Assembly: GCA_965153355.1 (NCBI GenBank)
Contig: OZ231127.1
Coordinates: 84,134,001 to 84,198,000, forward strand
DNA length: 64,000 nucleotides
Source of the DNA: Flaccisagitta enflata
Lineage: Eukaryota; Chaetognatha; Sagittoidea; Aphragmophora
Reading direction: 5' to 3'
This document shows, piece after piece, positions 11,662 to 22,436 of the stretch. Each line of letters opens with the position of its first letter. Position 1 is the stretch's first letter. The notes beneath the pieces were generated by a model, which was not told the DNA's origin, did no database searches, and worked only from the letters and a program-made list of their open reading frames with translations. A program made the position numbers and the translations under genes.

Positions 11662-11765
11662 TATAAAGAGAGAGAACTGAAGACACACACACAGATAGAC
11701 AGACAGACAAATACACAGATATATGGAGACAGACACAAAGCGTGAGAGACGGAGACAGAGACATA
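11630..11765. repeat. (GA)n / GACA repeat
   Basis: GA run followed by CACACA, GACAGACA and GGAGACAGA units. Confidence 0.85.
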
Positions 11766-11832
11766 ATAATAACTAGTCATCCAAGGATCGCACATGGTCA
11801 GCTTGGAGTGATCAGCCGAAGAAGTGGAGTGA

Positions 11833-12250
11833 GAGCAGGGCAGCGGCCCCAAAGGGCCGATGTTCTGTAGGACACAGGGGTGAATTTCCAGACGTCCTGA
11901 GAAAGCACATTTAAGGACTGATTAAATTGATTGGAGCACCGTAATGAGATCAGGGATGAGGGCAGATTAGAGACCTGAGAGGGTTATTTTAAGGGCTATA
12001 TTGAGACCCACGTGGTCAGATTTTAGGTTAGGTTAGGTTAGGTTAGGCCTGAAATGGTTGATTTTAGGCTTGACAAGGCTGATTTCGGGCCTCAGTGGGC
12101 TGATTTTGGGCTTGAGAGAGATAATTTTGGACTTGGGAGGGGCAATTGAGGGGCCTTGGAGGACGGACGGACGTACGGACATACGGACGGACGTATGAAA
12201 ATTAACCCCTGTGTCCTACAGGACATCGGTCCTTTGGGGCCCAAAAAGGA
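11833..12250. mobile_element. GCAGCGG element 1
   Basis: GGGCAGCGGCCCCAAAGGGC, GATGTTCTGTAGGACACAGG on the left and TAACCCCTGTGTCCTACAGG, ACATCGGTCCTTTGGGGCCC on the right are inverted ends. The interior is a decayed unit of about 21 bp (GATTTTAGGCTTGA-like) and GGACGGAC repeats. TTAGG x4 at about 12025-12045 is part of this interior. Confidence 0.75.
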
Positions 12251-12262
12251 GGTGAGAAAGGG

Positions 12263-12390
12263 GAAACAAGGCCTAGAAGGTGCACCGCGTGGATCGTCGA
12301 ACGAATGCGTTACCGACCAACCGACCGACCGACCGACCGACAGACCAACGGACAAAGCCAGTTATAGAGGTGCGTTGGCGCACCTAAAAA
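12263..12390 (-). mobile_element. CHE, GGTGCG type
   Basis: Starts AAACAAGGCC, ends in hairpin AGGTGCGTTGGCGCACCT followed by AAAAA. The guide GGTGCACC pairs only partly with the 3' arm. The GACC repeat and GACAAAG box are present. The element is shortened because GGGCAGGGGC is missing. Confidence 0.65.
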
Positions 12391-12609
12391 GGGTGGGAAT
12401 GGAGAGTCATAAGTGTCCCGACTTTTCTGTCCCGCATCGAAAATATAACTAATCTTGTTTATCTTAACACCGTGTTCCCTGTGCAAAGTTAGTATACTTA
12501 ATTATCGTGTCTCTACATTTTATGCCCGTTAGAGCATATACATGACTAACAATTGACTACAAATAAAGGATTTAATTTAAAGATTAAAGCTGAAAGTGCC
12601 GCGCCGCTC
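12391..12609. other. unassigned sequence
   Basis: AT-rich, no features recognised. Confidence 0.4.
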
Positions 12610-12883
12610 ATCATTAGAGAAATCAGAAGCCACTCTTAAAAAAAGTTGGTCTAAACAAGCAAGTTATTAGTTTTGCTCTCATACACAGTTCAACTTCATA
12701 GATTAAATCCATATTAATTTCTGTTTTCCAAACGGAGCTGGAAAAAACATGGACCGCCAAAATAATGATGGAGGAGGATAAAACTTTTGGTGGTTTTTCG
12801 TTCGTCTAGGTTGAATGGGTATTTTCAGACTATTATCGCGGGATTGAAAACAATGAAAGAGTGGCTTCTGATTTTTCTAATGA
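12610..12883. mobile_element. MITE with CATTAGAGAAATCAGAAG ends
   Basis: About 25-bp inverted ends: CATTAGAGAAATCAGAAGCC (left) and GGCTTCTGATTTTTCTAATG (right), 274 bp overall and non-coding. Confidence 0.7.
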
Positions 12884-13157
12884 ATTGTACTAATCAAGGT
12901 CAGAGTGGGGGGGGGGGGGGAACAATACGTCGACAAATTGCGTTAGTGCTCAGACGAGTTAGGTGACTCCTGATAGTATTCAAGTGTGATTGATGTCTCG
13001 TATATGTCCTTGACTTCATTCTCTTTAAGGGTACAGTAGATGTCGTCTAGACTTGGAAATACGGGGGAATTTATTAAGGAAGACAAATATACTTAAGAGA
13101 CTGATATTTGGAATATAGACTAATAAAAGGATGCTTTATTGCCCATGGGTGTTGGTT

Positions 13158-13667
13158 GTTAAAAAAAAATCAAAGGGTCTGGAGATGGGGAAGGAAATTA
13201 AAGGGGGGAAAAAAGAGAAAACAAGGCCGGATACACGGCTACCCCAGTCGCGTGCAGGTGGGCAGGGGCCGTATTTGAGGTCACTTGATCATTTGAGCAG
13301 GAGCAGTGAAGCCAAAACCGCAAAAAAACCAAAAAAAGGAAAGATGTGCGGGCGGACGGCGGATGGACGGACGGACAGACGGACGGTGGACAGACAGACA
13401 GACCGACAGACGAACCGACAAAGGTGTAGAGTCGCGTAGCACGCGACTAAAAAAGAAATTTGAGGAAAATATAACTTTTTACAGTACCAAATCATAAAAC
13501 TCAATTAGTTAAACACAATTTAACATTATTTAAGCCTTAACTACTAGTCTTATTGCTATATGGGAAAGAAAAACATGGATATAAAAATGCAACGGGACGC
13601 GCCGCGGGGAAGAAAATCAAAGGCAGGGGGGAAAAAATCAAAAGCGACTCAAGAATATACACCCCTG
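13158..13667 (-). mobile_element. D element copy 2, with a CHE inserted
   Basis: Reverse-orientation match to 2488-2982: TTACAGTACCAAATCATAAA, AATCAAAGGCAGGGGG and end GAATATACACCCCTG. The CHE (13221-13448) sits at exactly the position of the CHE in copy 1. Confidence 0.7.
13221..13448 (-). mobile_element. CHE, GTCGCG type
   Basis: ACAAGGCCGGATACACGGCT, guide AGTCGCGTGC, GGTGGGCAGGGGC, GAGCAGGAGC, GGACGGAC repeats, GACAAAGGTGTAG, hairpin AGTCGCGTAGCACGCGACT, then AAAAA. The guide pairs 10/10 with GCACGCGACT. Confidence 0.85.
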
Positions 13668-13708
13668 AATTTATCTTAAACAATGTTCCCTAAAAATTTT
13701 TTTCAAAA

Positions 13709-15460
13709 TACACTTTTTTTTTTTATAAGCACGCACCTTTTTCAACTGAGGCTGAGCGTGCTTAGCAAAATTTCATTTTCGAGGTTAAAATGTGCTTAAA
13801 TGCGTGCTTATCAATTATTGGTAAGTAATTATCCTATTCAGTATAGAACTAAGTACAGAGTAAGGTATTGAAAAAGTATAGCATAGAGTATTGTTTAGTA
13901 TAGAATGAGGTATAATATAGAATAGAGTAATGAATATATTTTGTATAAAAAATATACAATATCTTTAACTGACGTTGTCCTACTTTCTTATAAACCATAA
14001 AATAAAATTAGTATCTTGATTTAATATGAATTTTTTTTAGATTTATATTGTTTTTTAATATCATGATGTATCATTCTTTTTAGGTGGTTCTTGTGTTATA
14101 GTAGTGAATTCTTAGTAACAATAGTATTTAAACAATAATATTTTTGAACATTATCAGATTTTCAATTATTTCTATCATTATCAAAATCCTGAATATACTG
14201 ACAGATTATTATTATAGTTAATTTCAAATTCTATCAAAGTTTCTTTTGGTTTTTTTGTGAAATTCCAACTAAAAATCTGAACAGTATCTGGGTCCGCGAC
14301 GGAGGGGGGTTAAAGATCACCAATTCCATAAGATCGCTATGACCAAAAGATCGCTAACCCTGTAAGTTCCCTAAAACTATAAGTCTTTACATTTAAAGCC
14401 TCCATACAAAGTTTCATGCAAATCCGTTGAAAAATAGCAAAGTTATGCATATTTTTCACTCTTAGGCTAGTAGGGTGGTTGGGTGGTAGGCTGGTTTGGT
14501 TTAATAGTGTGCATATGTTGAGTTCTTCCATTTAGAGACCCCATGCCAAGTTTCAACCAAATCGGTTGAAAAATGACAAAGTTACGCAAGTTTTTCACTT
14601 TAAGGCCGGTTGGCTGGTTGGGTGGTAGGTCGGTTTGGCCGGTTAGCATGCTCAAATGCATATAAATCATATACATATGTTGAGGCCTTCCATTTAGAGA
14701 CTCCATACCAAATTTCAGCCAAATCGGTTGAAAAATGCCAAAGTTATGCACGTTTTTCACTTTTAGGCCAGTAGGCTGGTTGGGTGGTAGGCTGGTTTAA
14801 CAGGATAAATAGTTTGCATATGCTGAGTCCTTCCATTTAGAGACTCCATACCAAGTTTCAACCAAATCAGTTGAAAAATGACAAAGTTACGCAAGTTTTT
14901 CACTTTTAGGCCGGTTGGCTGGTTGGGTGGTAGGTCGGTTTGGCCGGTTAGCATGCTCAAATGCATATAAATCATATACATATGTTGAGGCCTTCCATTT
15001 AGAGACTCCATACCAAATTTCAGCCAAATCGGTTGAAAAATGCCAAAGTTATGCACGTTTTTCACTTTTAGGCCGGTAGGCTGGTTGGGCCGGTTGGGTT
15101 GGTCGGATCACAAAAATCGGATAGGATGTAAAGCGCCTTACCCTAGTACAACTTCCCACCAAATATGAAGCAAATCGGTCAAAGCACAAAAAAGTTATCC
15201 ATTTTTCAAAATGAACACGACGACAACGACGACGACGACGACGACGACACCCACCCGCCTTAAATTATAGTCCGCGTTGGAATGATATTCCGTCGCGGAC
15301 AAAAATATCTAAGAATTGGTATATTTTGTAAAATTCATCGAAAATTTTTTTCAAATCTGAAATCTCAGCCTGGAGCGTGCTTAGCGATGCGCTTAAATTT
15401 TCTCAATATCTGAGGCTGGGCGTGCTTATAAACGAGGTGCTTATAAAAAAAAAAAGTGTA
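13709..15460. mobile_element. TACACTT element, GTGCTTA type
   Basis: Ends TACACTT(T)n ATAAGCAC and GTGCTTATA(A)n AGTGTA, bounded by TA. Internal motifs near both ends read GTGCTTA (GAGCGTGCTTAGC), never GTTCTTA. Another element (14292-15300) is nested inside. Confidence 0.75.
14292..15300. mobile_element. GTCCGCG element with terminal hairpin
   Basis: Left end GTCCGCGACGGA equals the reverse complement of the right end TCCGTCGCGGAC. The right end is also one arm of a near-palindrome at 15270-15300 (GTCCGCGTTGGAAT / ATTCCGTCGCGGAC). The interior holds tandem units with GGCTGGTTGGGTGGTAGG, CCATTTAGAGACTCCATACC and CAACCAAATCGGTTGAAAAA, plus a GAC repeat near 15222-15248. About 160 bp at 14603 recurs nearly unchanged at 14909. 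Open frames on minus are repeat translations. Confidence 0.7.
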
Positions 15461-15725
15461 TTGATACTTCAGCATGAATACATGGAAATGTGTTTCCATG
15501 GCAACCAACACCCATGACCCATAAAGCATCCTTTTATTAGTTTATATTCCAAATATCAGTCTTTTAAGTTTATTTGTCTTCCTGTAATGCATTCCCCCGT
15601 ATTTCCAAGTCCAGACGACATCTACTGCATGATTTCTAAAGCATTATTCTAAAACGATGTTGCTCCCGGACCTCAACTGACATGTTGAATTAGCTTTAAC
15701 AAAAACTTTTTTTTGACAGGGTTTT

Positions 15726-15991
15726 TAGATGCGTCCTCGCATCTCTATAATAAGCTGTGTCCATTGGTCAGTTGGTTGGTCGGTCGGTAACAAATTCATT
15801 AAAAACATCAAAATCAAGCATTTTTTCAACAGAAAAGTGGTTCTTACCCAGTGAAAGAAGCATACATCAAGTAATTCATTCATTCTATCATTTATTCATT
15901 CACAAATGACATTCATTCATAAAAAAAAAAAACATTCATTCATAAAAGACGTTCATTCAAAGAGGACGCATCGTTGGCCTACTTGGCCTTG
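15726..15991 (+). mobile_element. CHE, GATGCG type
   Basis: Hairpin AGATGCGTCCTCGCATCT at the left, partner site GAGGACGCATC before GTTGGCCTACTTGGCCTTG at the right. Pairing GATGCGTCCTC with GAGGACGCATC is 11/11. The interior holds ATTCATTC repeats in place of the usual boxes. Confidence 0.85.
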
Positions 15992-17020
15992 TTTAAAAGG
16001 AAAAATTCTCATGCCTTAAGGCTAAAATTGTGCTAAAGTTGTGACTGAAAGCGGAGGACATTCTCAAGGACGTATTACGAATTCTAATTGTTTTTACAAA
16101 AATTATAATATATATAATCTTCAGGATAAAAAAAAGTAATAAGACGCAGAGCAGAATCCGGCCGTCAGAGTTCAGTCATCTGAATTTATGGTCCCTTACG
16201 AATCTTTTTGTTACCGTGTAATGAATTGGCCCATCGAATTACACTTAGTATACCTACTAACACTTATAATAGCCCTAAAAAACAATATTGAGCCGTGGCA
16301 ATGGCGCTAGGCAGGTTTAAACTGTTTAGAAATTGAGGAATTCGTTAGGAAACTGAGTGCCACGGCCTAATTGTGCCATTTAGCAAACCACATGGTACAT
16401 TAATGCCAATAATGCTGACACCCAAATAATCAGACCTAGACCCAATTATAGTATAATTTGTGCCACAGAAAAAGTTTGAAGGCTCTTGGGCTTGTATCCT
16501 GGCCGTTAGTCAATTCCGTAAAGCAGAGGTCAAGATGACAATGAATTTTCAAGTATTTGTGAAATTTGAGTATTACAATATAAAATGGCTATAAAATCAT
16601 AAGGGAGCGGGCGTGTTCGATAGGTTTTAGTGTTGTTACATGTTAAACAGCATTACTGGTCAGTTTGCGCCTAGTAAGACTCATCTAACTAGGTTTACAG
16701 GATTTTTAAGAAGAATTTTGATTGATTTTCCCAATTTCGAAAATATTATTTTCAATTTTGAGAATTTCAAATCTTAAAAGAAAATAAATTTTTTGCATTT
16801 TTGAAAACATGCCGGCCTCTGTATTACAAATGGCTAGCCCGGTATGTTTTTATTTTTTTGAAATTGTCATTTTCTATGCAAATTTGAAATTCTCAGTGAA
16901 TTAGTTATATCACAGTTCTATTTAATTTTCATCTGATTTTTCTTAGAAAAGGACTAGGTTGACAACAAGGTAATGATCGTTTAAACAACATACTGATGGG
17001 CACGGTTGGTAAGGAAAAAA
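15992..17020. other. mostly unassigned; possible decayed foldback at 16700-16960
   Basis: No exon recognised. At 16700-16960, TTTTGAGAATTTCAAAT and AAATTTGAAATTCTCAG are inverted, and CTATGCAAATTT resembles an arm of the foldback at 4120-5668. Confidence 0.4.
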
Positions 17021-17150
17021 GGGCTGGATACATAGCTCATCAAGTCGCAGGCTGATGGGCAGGGGCAGTGACATAATAGGCCCTTCAAGCAATTGGGCAG
17101 GGGCAATGATGTAAACACCGCCAAAAAACGTTAAACTAGGCCAGATGCAT
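17021..17150 (-). mobile_element. CHE fragment
   Basis: GGGCTGGATACATAGCTC, AAGTCGCAGGCTGATGGGCA, GGGGCAGTGA and GGGCAGGGGCAATGA are the left-hand boxes of a CHE. The hairpin end is missing. Confidence 0.6.
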
Positions 17151-17196
17151 GGCTAGCCCCCATCTCTACGTGTCTTTCTGTCAGTCAGACTCTATC

Positions 17197-17316
<120 letters not shown>

Positions 17317-17363
17317 TTCCTTGCTATTTTCTATCATTCTTTCTTTCATTCATTCCTTTTTAA

Positions 17364-17424
17364 TGGTGGATTTGCGACTCTACACGTTTCTGCGTCCTTC
17401 CGTCGGTCCCTCCCTCCATCCGAT

Positions 17425-17464
<40 letters not shown>

Positions 17465-17662
17465 TTTCTTTCTTTCTTTCTTTCTTTTTTTCTTTTTCTT
17501 TCTTTCTTTTTAGCCATTTGTGACTCACCAAGAGGGTGTGTCCTTAAGAAGTAGCTCCATCCGAAAATTTGGATGACGCTAAATCAATAAGAAAATGCCT
17601 TTTCCGAGCATTACTGCCCCTGCTCCTTACAACTACTTATTGGTCGCGTATCCGACCTTGTG
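17364..17662 (+). mobile_element. degenerate CHE carrying a (TTTC)n tract
   Basis: TTTGCGACTCTACACGTTTC at the left, CTGCCCCTGCTCC and GGTCGCGTATCCGACCTTGT at the right, with about 85 bp of TTTC (17427-17511) inside. The left hairpin 5' arm is lost. Confidence 0.5.
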
Positions 17663-17873
17663 ATTTATGTGACATTGTTGTTTTTTTATTGATTTGAAAA
17701 ATTCTAATGAAATAAAGAATTCAGCTGATTTTCTTAGCGTTTTACTCCTAGTGAGTGGGTTTGTCTTTTGCTCCTCCTGACTGATACGTATTTCAGGGTT
17801 AATGGATGAACTATCATTGTTAATGAATTATGACTTGTCAACGTTTCGGACAATGAGATCTACACTTGATTAA

Positions 17874-18240
17874 ATGAATGAATGAAATGACATAAATGAA
17901 TTTTACATGAGTGGATAGACCGTCTAAATAACCAAGTCAATGCATGATTGTAAATATGAATGAACAAATGAATGAATGAACGAATGAATGAATGAATGAA
18001 TGATTGAATGAATGAATGAATGAATGAATGGATGATAGAAAGAGTGAATCAAATGATGGCAAATAAAAAAGAACCTGTAATCATGTAATATCTTTCATAG
18101 CTATAGAAAATTATGACATGATGAAAGATATGATTTAAGTATCGGTTCATAGATGAATCAGTAAAATAATAAATAAATGAACAAAAGGAATAAACAAATG
18201 AATAAATGAATTAATAAATGAATGAAAAAAACAAGTTAAA
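17874..18240. repeat. degenerate (GAAT)n region
   Basis: Repeated AATGAATG with substitutions; non-coding. Confidence 0.8.
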
Positions 18241-18734
18241 CAAATCATATTTAATTGTTATGGAGCAAATAAGAAAAACCAACACTTTCCTTGAGTAAGG
18301 AAAAAAAAATCTTAAATATTTGAATTTATAATAAATTTGGTGAATGATTTTATGAATGATTAATAAATGAATTTATGGAAAATAGACAAATGGTGTTTTA
18401 ACACCATACTACATCCATAGGGTTTCAAAAATTCATGAAATAGTGAAAAACTATGGATGATTTTTTAAAATTTCTTCTGACAGTTTATTCTATGATAGTG
18501 AATTAACCTTTTCAGCAATAAATAGCTAAAAAATCAACATTTTGCATTAATTTTTTTTCAATGTGATCAGTATATATTGCCTAATGTTAATCAAATGTTG
18601 GTTAGCTTCAAATCAATAATCTATTTTTTGACCTATATGAATGGGATCTGTATGGCTGATCTTGCTCTGCGTCATAATTCGTTTTCTTACAAACAGACAC
18701 TGCTTCTTGCAAAGAGAGATGCGAGGGCGCAGAT
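18241..18734. other. unassigned AT-rich sequence
   Basis: No features recognised. The plus-strand open frame from 18577 is merely contiguous with the AAC repeat. Confidence 0.4.
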
Positions 18735-18758
18735 CAACAACAACAACAATAACAACAA

Positions 18759-18800
<42 letters not shown>

Positions 18801-18823
18801 CCACAACAACAACAACAACAACC

Positions 18824-18881
<58 letters not shown>
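18735..18881. repeat. (AAC)n tract abutting PKA exon 2
   Basis: About 146 bp of AAC/CAA with a few ACC variants. On the minus strand it is (GTT)n starting right at the GTGAGT donor of PKA exon 2. It forms an inverted pair with (GTT)n at 30624-30731. Confidence 0.97.
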
Positions 18882-18886
18882 CTCAC

Positions 18887-19099
18887 CTCCAGCGCGAGCA
18901 CAACTTGCGCGGCGTAGAAACGCGTTTCTTCCTCGTTAAATCTTCCTTTTTGACGTAAGAGGGCGAACAATTCCCCTCCAGGCACCAAATCCAAGATGAT
19001 GTACAAATTCGCGTTGTCTTTCATATGACCCAAAAAATCGACCAAAAACACAAAGTTCACCGCAGTCAAAACCCGTTTCTCGTTCAGGATATGCTGCAC
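18887..19099 (-). CDS. PKA catalytic subunit, exon 2
   Basis: 71 codons, phase 0 at both ends: acceptor TTCTCCCAG|GTGCAG and donor CTGGAG|GTGAGT. It encodes the alpha-C helix with the conserved Glu (VQHILNEKRVL, Glu at composite residue 327), the hinge (LYIILDLVPGGELFALL) and helices D and E (GRFNEEETRFYAAQVVLALE). The sequence matches the PKA subfamily of AGC kinases, where the next residues are YLH. Those residues begin the exon at 30948 on the other strand, so the gene is split by an orientation change. Confidence 0.92.
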
Positions 19100-19221
19100 C
19101 TGGGAGAATAGGAGAATTGAGAAAGAAAATTATTGGAGTTGATACGAAAAGATAAGTATAAATTCATGTATATCTGAGAAAAAAACAGGGATAAGAGTAA
19201 AAGAGTGAAAGAACGGAAGAA

Positions 19222-19232
19222 AGACAGAGAGA

Positions 19233-19273
<41 letters not shown>

Positions 19274-19503
19274 ATGAAAGAAAGAAAGAAGAAAGAAAAA
19301 GAATAAAGAAAGAAAAAAATAAAAATAAAAAAAAAAAGAAAGAGAGGAAGAGAGAATGAAAGAAAGAAAGAAAGAAAGAAAGACAAAGTAAGAAAGAGAG
19401 GAGGAAAGAAATAACGAAAGATAGAAAGAAAGAAAGAAAGAAAGACAGACAGACAGATAGACTGAAAGACAGACAAAAAGAAAGAAAAAGAAAGAGAAAG
19501 AAA

Positions 19504-19560
<57 letters not shown>
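19222..19560. repeat. (GAAA)n degenerate then (AG)n
   Basis: GAAA-rich tract to about 19505, then about 52 bp of AG. It lies upstream (in gene sense) of PKA exon 2, within the intron. Confidence 0.9.
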
Positions 19561-19564
<4 letters not shown>

Positions 19565-19576
19565 CAAAAACATAGA

Positions 19577-19797
19577 ACAAGGCCGTATACACGGCAGAAT
19601 TAGTCGCGGACGGGTGGGCAGGAGCGGCAAACCTCAAAAAACAACTTTGTGACGAACCGACCGACCGACCGACCGACCGACCGACCGACCGACCGACCGA
19701 CCGACCGACCGACCGACCGACCGACCGACCGACCGACCGACCGACCGACCGACCGACCGACCAAAAAGTGGCTTATAGAGTCGCGTGTCCGCGACTG
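19577..19797 (-). mobile_element. CHE, GTCGCG type with TGTC loop
   Basis: ACAAGGCCGTATACACGGCA, guide GTCGCGGAC, GGGTGGGCAGGAGC, an expanded (GACC)n of about 107 bp (19656-19762), then hairpin GTCGCGTGTCCGCGAC. The guide pairs 9/9 with GTCCGCGAC including loop bases. Confidence 0.85.
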
Positions 19798-19874
19798 AAA
19801 AAAGTTTTCATCTAGTTATCGAAGTTGATGGCCGTCATTGCCAAAAGATATCAAGTAATCCAGGGTTACAATGT

Positions 19875-20063
19875 TGTTGCGGACGGGTAGGCAGGGGCAT
19901 ACAACCCTCCGCACAAGACACACCACACACTAAAATACAGAGAGCAGAGCAAAGGCGCGTGTAAACTCTTTTCGACTCATGCTTTACAGACCCATGGATA
20001 AACGGGCAGACGGACTAACTGATGGACAGACTAACGATCTTAAAAAGTTGCGTATCCGCAACT
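19875..20063 (-). mobile_element. CHE, GTTGCG type
   Basis: Guide GTTGCGGAC, GGGTAGGCAGGGGC, ending in hairpin GTTGCGTATCCGCAAC plus TAAAAA. One loop base differs from the guide complement. The 5' ACAAGGCC end is decayed. Confidence 0.7.
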
Positions 20064-20306
20064 AAAAATGAAAATGACTACACGAATTCACTGTCCTTAT
20101 CATCCCACTCAGAGTTAGCCTTTTTTGTTGTCTTTCAAAGTGGATGCACGATTCACAATGAGAGATACACGACTAGGTTGCCTGTACTTTTGATGTAAGA
20201 CAATTACCTACAAGATCTATGTCAAAAGTAGAGACAAAGACAACCCCGCTTGCACTCCTTAAATAGTTACACCACCCGAGTAAATTGCATCGTTACATTC
20301 ATCTAA

Positions 20307-20336
20307 GATCCCTCACCAATTGATTAGTGAGGGATC
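20307..20336. repeat. perfect 10-bp stem hairpin
   Basis: GATCCCTCAC, 10-nt loop, GTGAGGGATC. No associated gene, so function is unknown. Confidence 0.6.
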
Positions 20337-20483
20337 ATAGTTAAATATGCAATCCTCTACTATCTCAACCTCAACACTTCCCTGAGGAAACATTAACGAG
20401 GTGAACAAATCGCTGCCCCGACAGTACGAAAGCCACTTACGCCAAAATTTCACTGAAAAGGTACAGTACATTCCGAGCCATCC

Positions 20484-21092
20484 TGACTAAAACTGGAGGA
20501 TAAATTTTTATTACCTTGATTTCATTTCTCTTGCTTCATTATTTGTATCTAGGCAAATTAAAAGATGCTTAATTCCTTGAACATAGTTGGCAGTTAAAAA
20601 ACATAAGTCATAAAATTAAAGTCCATGAAAATTTCATTTTAGAGTGTTTTAACCTAGCCCATTAGATTCAGCAGAAAATTTTACCTTGTTTTGAAAAAAA
20701 ACCCAGCTCAATTGGACAATTTTTATAGGTTTTACGGCCATTTTTTTTAGAAAAATTGTTTTTTTAGGGCAATTATCCTAAAAAACTTGAAATGGCTGTA
20801 AAACATATAAAAACTGTTCAATTGAGCTGATTTTTAGTCCCGACACGCGACTCTACACCTTGCCGGGTTGGTCGGTAGGTCCGTCGGTATGTCCATCCGT
20901 CCGTCACATTTTTGAATTCCAAGCGGTTTTTGCATTACTGCTCCTGCCCAACCGTCCGCGACTGGATTGCCGTGTATCCGGCCTTGTTTTTTTTTTTAAA
21001 TGAAGTAACATTTATAAGGAATTAATTGTTCATTAATTAGTTGAAATAGCATTCTTAAAATATCAAAAATTTATCCTCCAGTTTTAGTCGGA
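20484..21092. mobile_element. TIR element with GACTAAAACTGGAGGAT ends
   Basis: Inverted ends of about 29 bp: GACTAAAACTGGAGGATAAA and TTTATCCTCCAGTTTTAGTC. Inside are a 130-bp foldback (20702-20832, CAGCTCAATTGGACAATTTT / AAACTGTTCAATTGAGCTG) and a CHE at 20835-20986. Confidence 0.75.
20835..20986 (+). mobile_element. CHE, decayed GTCGCG type
   Basis: AGTCCCGACACGCGACT at the left (one arm damaged), CTGCTCCTGCCC, partner GTCCGCGACTGG and GCCGTGTATCCGGCCTTG at the right; T runs on both sides. Confidence 0.75.
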
Positions 21093-21370
21093 TATTAGAC
21101 TTGAATAAGATTACAGTCGGGGACAGCAATTAAAGCTTTAGTAATTACCGACAACCGAGTTTATCGATGTCTATGAAGTAGCTAAATCATTTATTATTTT
21201 TTAGAATTCATTCTTTTAGGTTTTGCTTTATCGGTTACCACCCCAGCCATGGAAAAATTACTAATACTAGCCCTTTTCCTTTTGATAAAGCAACAATCTA
21301 ATATCCCTTTAAATTGAAAATAAAAAGGTAGAGAAAGGTAGAAATATCTTAATTATGAAAAGCGATTACA
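21093..21370 (+). repeat. 270-bp dispersed repeat, copy 1
   Basis: Shares GGACAGCAATTAAAGC, AAAAATTACTAATACTAGCC and CAACAATCTAATATCCCTTT with 21725-22010. Class unknown. Confidence 0.7.
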
Positions 21371-21724
21371 AACAAGAAAACACGAAATTTATCGTAAAAA
21401 CCGCATCATGGAAATTAGATTGAGTTCATCTAAAAAAAAAAGAACATTTGGTTCATCGATTGAAAGATGTGATTGAATTGGCCCCCAAATCTCCCCCCTT
21501 CCAAAACAAAACAGAACAAAGCAAAAAAGGCCGTATGCACGTGGAGAAGTGATCAAAAGGACGCTAGCCATTTAGATGGTGGAATTATCTGCTGCTATTA
21601 TCGTAACCAAAAACCTTTCTAGACACTGAAAAATTACCTAACTCGCCCAACCGGAAGTCGTGCCTCTTTGGGGTCGGCTAGGGCAATAGGTCTCCATCAA
21701 GGTATCGCCCCTTTGGGGCTTCAA

Positions 21725-22010
21725 ACATAATAGACCTAAATAGACTACAATCGAGGACAGTAATTAAAGCATTAATAATTACTAACGATCGATTTAGTCG
21801 AGGACTATAACATAGCGCTGAAAGGAGAATTTTTACAAATTCATACTTTTAGGTCATGCTTTATTGATCCCCACTCCTGCGATTGAAAAATTACTAATAC
21901 TAGCCTCTATCCTTTCGATTCAGCAACAATCTAATATCCCTTTAAATTGAGAATATAAAGGTCGAGTAAGGTCAAAATATCTTTATTATGGTAGGCGATA
22001 GGAACGGAAA
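21725..22010 (+). repeat. 270-bp dispersed repeat, copy 2
   Basis: Direct repeat of 21093-21370 with many substitutions. The intervening 21371-21724 holds no recognised feature. Confidence 0.7.
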
Positions 22011-22060
22011 ACCATGTTTGGATTGCAAAAACTACATTATGCAAATTAGTTTGAATGAAA

Positions 22061-22097
22061 ACAAGGCCAACACCTTTAAGTCGCGTGCGAGACTTAC
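22061..22097 (-). mobile_element. CHE left-end fragment
   Basis: AAAACAAGGCC..AAGTCGCGTGCGAGAC; only the first 35 bases remain. Confidence 0.45.
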
Positions 22098-22188
22098 AGA
22101 ATGACTTAGCATGACTCAGAATGACTTAGAATGACTAAGTATATTCTAAAATGACTCGAAATGACTTAAGGGAATAAAATTGATAAAA

Positions 22189-22359
22189 ACAAGGCAGGAT
22201 TTCCATGCCACCAGTTGCGGACGGGTGGGCAGGGGCGGATATGCGCTTTATCCCACTTTTCGACTCATGTCCACGTACCGACCATCCGACCAACCAACCA
22301 ACCAACCGACCGACCGATGGACGGACAAAGCCTCTTATAGAGTTGTGTGTCCACAACTA
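22189..22359 (-). mobile_element. CHE, GTTGCG type with double-transition hairpin
   Basis: ACAAGGCAGGATTTCCATGC, guide GTTGCGGAC, GGGTGGGCAGGGGC, ACCAACCGACCGAC, GACAAAGCCTCTTATAGAG, hairpin GTTGTGTGTCCACAAC. Both stem arms differ from GTTGCG/CGCAAC by transitions that preserve pairing. Confidence 0.85.
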
Positions 22360-22374
22360 AAAAGTAAAAGTGTG

Positions 22375-22436
22375 ATGGACCGACAGACCGACCGACGGAC
22401 GGACAAAGCAGGGTGTAGAGTCGCGTGCACGCGACT
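22375..22436 (-). mobile_element. CHE right half, GTCGCG type
   Basis: GGACCGACAGACCGACCGAC, GACAAAGCAGGGTGTAG, hairpin AGTCGCGTGCACGCGACT, AAAAA. A further decayed half follows at 22462-22520. Confidence 0.7.

Larger units (their letters stand above)
13031..15630. mobile_element. outer foldback host of four nested elements
   Basis: About 130-bp inverted arms: 13031-13163 (ACAGTAGATGTCGTCTAGAC...) and 15497-15630 (...GTCCAGACGACATCTACTG). The interior holds a D element (13158-13667) carrying a CHE (13221-13448), and a TACACTT element (13709-15460) carrying a GTCCGCG element (14292-15300). Confidence 0.75.

Noticed and set aside
12025-12045. TTAGG x4, the arthropod-type telomere unit
   Set aside because: Only four units, embedded in the GATTTTAGGCCTGA minisatellite of a GCAGCGG element.
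14337-15065. Minus-strand frames with repeated FGIFQPIWLKFGMESLNG
   Set aside because: Translation of tandem units within a transposable element; no start, stop or splice context.
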